Assembly: GCA_020354085.1 (NCBI GenBank) | Contig: CP070641.1 | Location: forward strand, 487,833 to 494,392 | DNA from: Pseudomonadota bacterium | Lineage (GTDB): Bacteria > Pseudomonadota > Gammaproteobacteria > Acidiferrobacterales > Sulfurifustaceae | Reading direction: 5' to 3' | DNA length: 6,560 nucleotides | Part shown: one piece after another, positions 6,013 to 6,560 of the stretch | How the letters are laid out: every line of letters starts with the position of its first letter | How positions within the stretch are numbered: the stretch's first letter is position 1 | Translations under genes and position numbers: made by a program | The notes under the pieces: generated by a model | Database searches by the model: none | What the model was told of the DNA's origin: nothing | What the model saw: only the letters and a program-made list of their open reading frames with translations

Positions 6013-6560
6013 ACCCTGGCTACATTCTGGTCGTCGACGACGAGCCGGAGATTCGCCGTTTGGTGCGCGAAGTGCTCGAAGACGAACACTACCGGGTCGA
6101 GACCGCGGAGAACGCCGCGAGCGCCCGCGATCAGTATCGGCGACAGCGGCCGGATCTGGTACTGCTAGACATCTGGATGCCTGACACCGACGGGATCAGC
6201 TTGCTCAAAGAATGGTCACACTCCGGAATGCTGGAGATGCCGGTCGTAATGATTTCTGGCCACGGTACCGTCGAGACAGCGGTCGAGGCCACGCGGCTTG
6301 GCGCGTACGATTTCATCGAAAAGCCGGTATCGATGGGCAAACTGCTCGTTACCGTCGAGCGTGCCCTGCAAAGCCAGAAGCTCAAACGCGAGAATCTGCG
6401 GCTCAAGCGTGAGGTCGAACCCGCCACGTTTCTAACCGGTAAGAGCACCGCGATGCGCGAGTTGCGCGAGGCGCTCGAGCGCGTCGCGGCGACCGATTCC
6501 TGGGTGCTGATCAGTGGTGAGCCCGGCAGCGGCAAGGCCGTGGCCGCCCGCTACCTGCAC
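6009..6560 (+). CDS. ntrX: NtrC-family response regulator NtrX (5' part, runs off the right edge)
   Basis: The first 184 codons of the partner of NtrY are visible, in frame up to the last base. The receiver domain covers residues about 1-120: acidic pocket Asp10 and Asp11, phospho-acceptor Asp54 (LVLLDIWMPDTDG), Ser83 in MISGHGT and Lys105 in FIEKPV. A charged helical linker with LKRENLRLKREVE lies at 125-137. The AAA+ sigma-54-interaction-type domain starts near 142, with Walker A GEPGSGK at 170-176. Most NtrC-type proteins have a Glu directly after this Lys; here it is Ala177. NtrX proteins often depart from classical sigma-54 activators in the GAFTGA loop, but that region and the DNA-binding domain are outside the window. 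The start is GTG in a GTGA overlap with the ntrY stop and has a good ribosome binding site. Phosphorylation by NtrY at Asp54 is expected from family knowledge. Confidence 0.95.
   Translation, partial: MNPGYILVVDDEPEIRRLVREVLEDEHYRVETAENAASARDQYRRQRPDLVLLDIWMPDTDGISLLKEWSHSGMLEMPVVMISGHGTVETAVEATRLGAYDFIEKPVSMGKLLVTVERALQSQKLKRENLRLKREVEPATFLTGKSTAMRELREALERVAATDSWVLISGEPGSGKAVAARYLH

Noticed and set aside
1..6560. Mobile elements, CRISPR arrays, tRNA or rRNA genes, toxin-antitoxin or defence genes
   Set aside because: I saw no direct repeat series, terminal inverted repeats, transposase or integrase motifs or tRNA-like cloverleaf; nearly all bases are taken up by housekeeping and regulatory genes with uniform composition.

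Overview
The window reads as an ordinary chromosomal segment of a GC-rich proteobacterium, most likely a gammaproteobacterium, with a betaproteobacterium as the alternative. The grounds are the gene order and the protein motifs: a divergent LysM-domain gene, then def, fmt, rsmB, a DUF4390 gene, ntrY and ntrX. The first part (LysM gene / def-fmt-rsmB) matches the well-known arrangement around def in Pseudomonas, where trkA follows. Here a DUF4390-ntrY-ntrX block comes directly after rsmB.

Layout. Positions 1-218 (minus strand) hold the N-terminal part of a secreted LysM-domain protein that runs off the left edge. Positions 219-361 are a short divergent intergenic region that must carry promoters in both directions; only weak sigma-70-like matches are visible. 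From 362 to the right edge everything is on the plus strand and very tightly packed: def (362-865), fmt (893-1822), rsmB (1822-3159), a DUF4390 secreted protein (3137-3706), ntrY (3679-6012) and the start of ntrX (6009 to beyond 6560). After the 27-bp gap between def and fmt, every successive pair of genes overlaps, by 1, 23, about 28 and 4 bp, which suggests one co-transcribed and partly translationally coupled unit.

How the genes work together. Fmt formylates the initiator Met-tRNA, Def removes the formyl group from the nascent chain, and RsmB methylates C967 of 16S rRNA, so the first three genes are translation housekeeping. NtrY is a membrane sensor histidine kinase with an extracytoplasmic segment, HAMP, PAS and kinase core, and NtrX is its response regulator of the NtrC family. 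The DUF4390 protein has a predicted signal peptide and so probably sits outside the cytoplasmic membrane, where it could meet the sensor part of NtrY; that link is inference.

I found no RNA genes, CRISPR array, insertion sequence, phage or toxin-antitoxin gene and no intrinsic terminator. All six plus- or minus-strand genes look intact or are cut only by the window edge. I do not see an undescribed system here. The least-explained pieces are the DUF4390 protein and an extra low-complexity segment inside the ATPase domain of NtrY.
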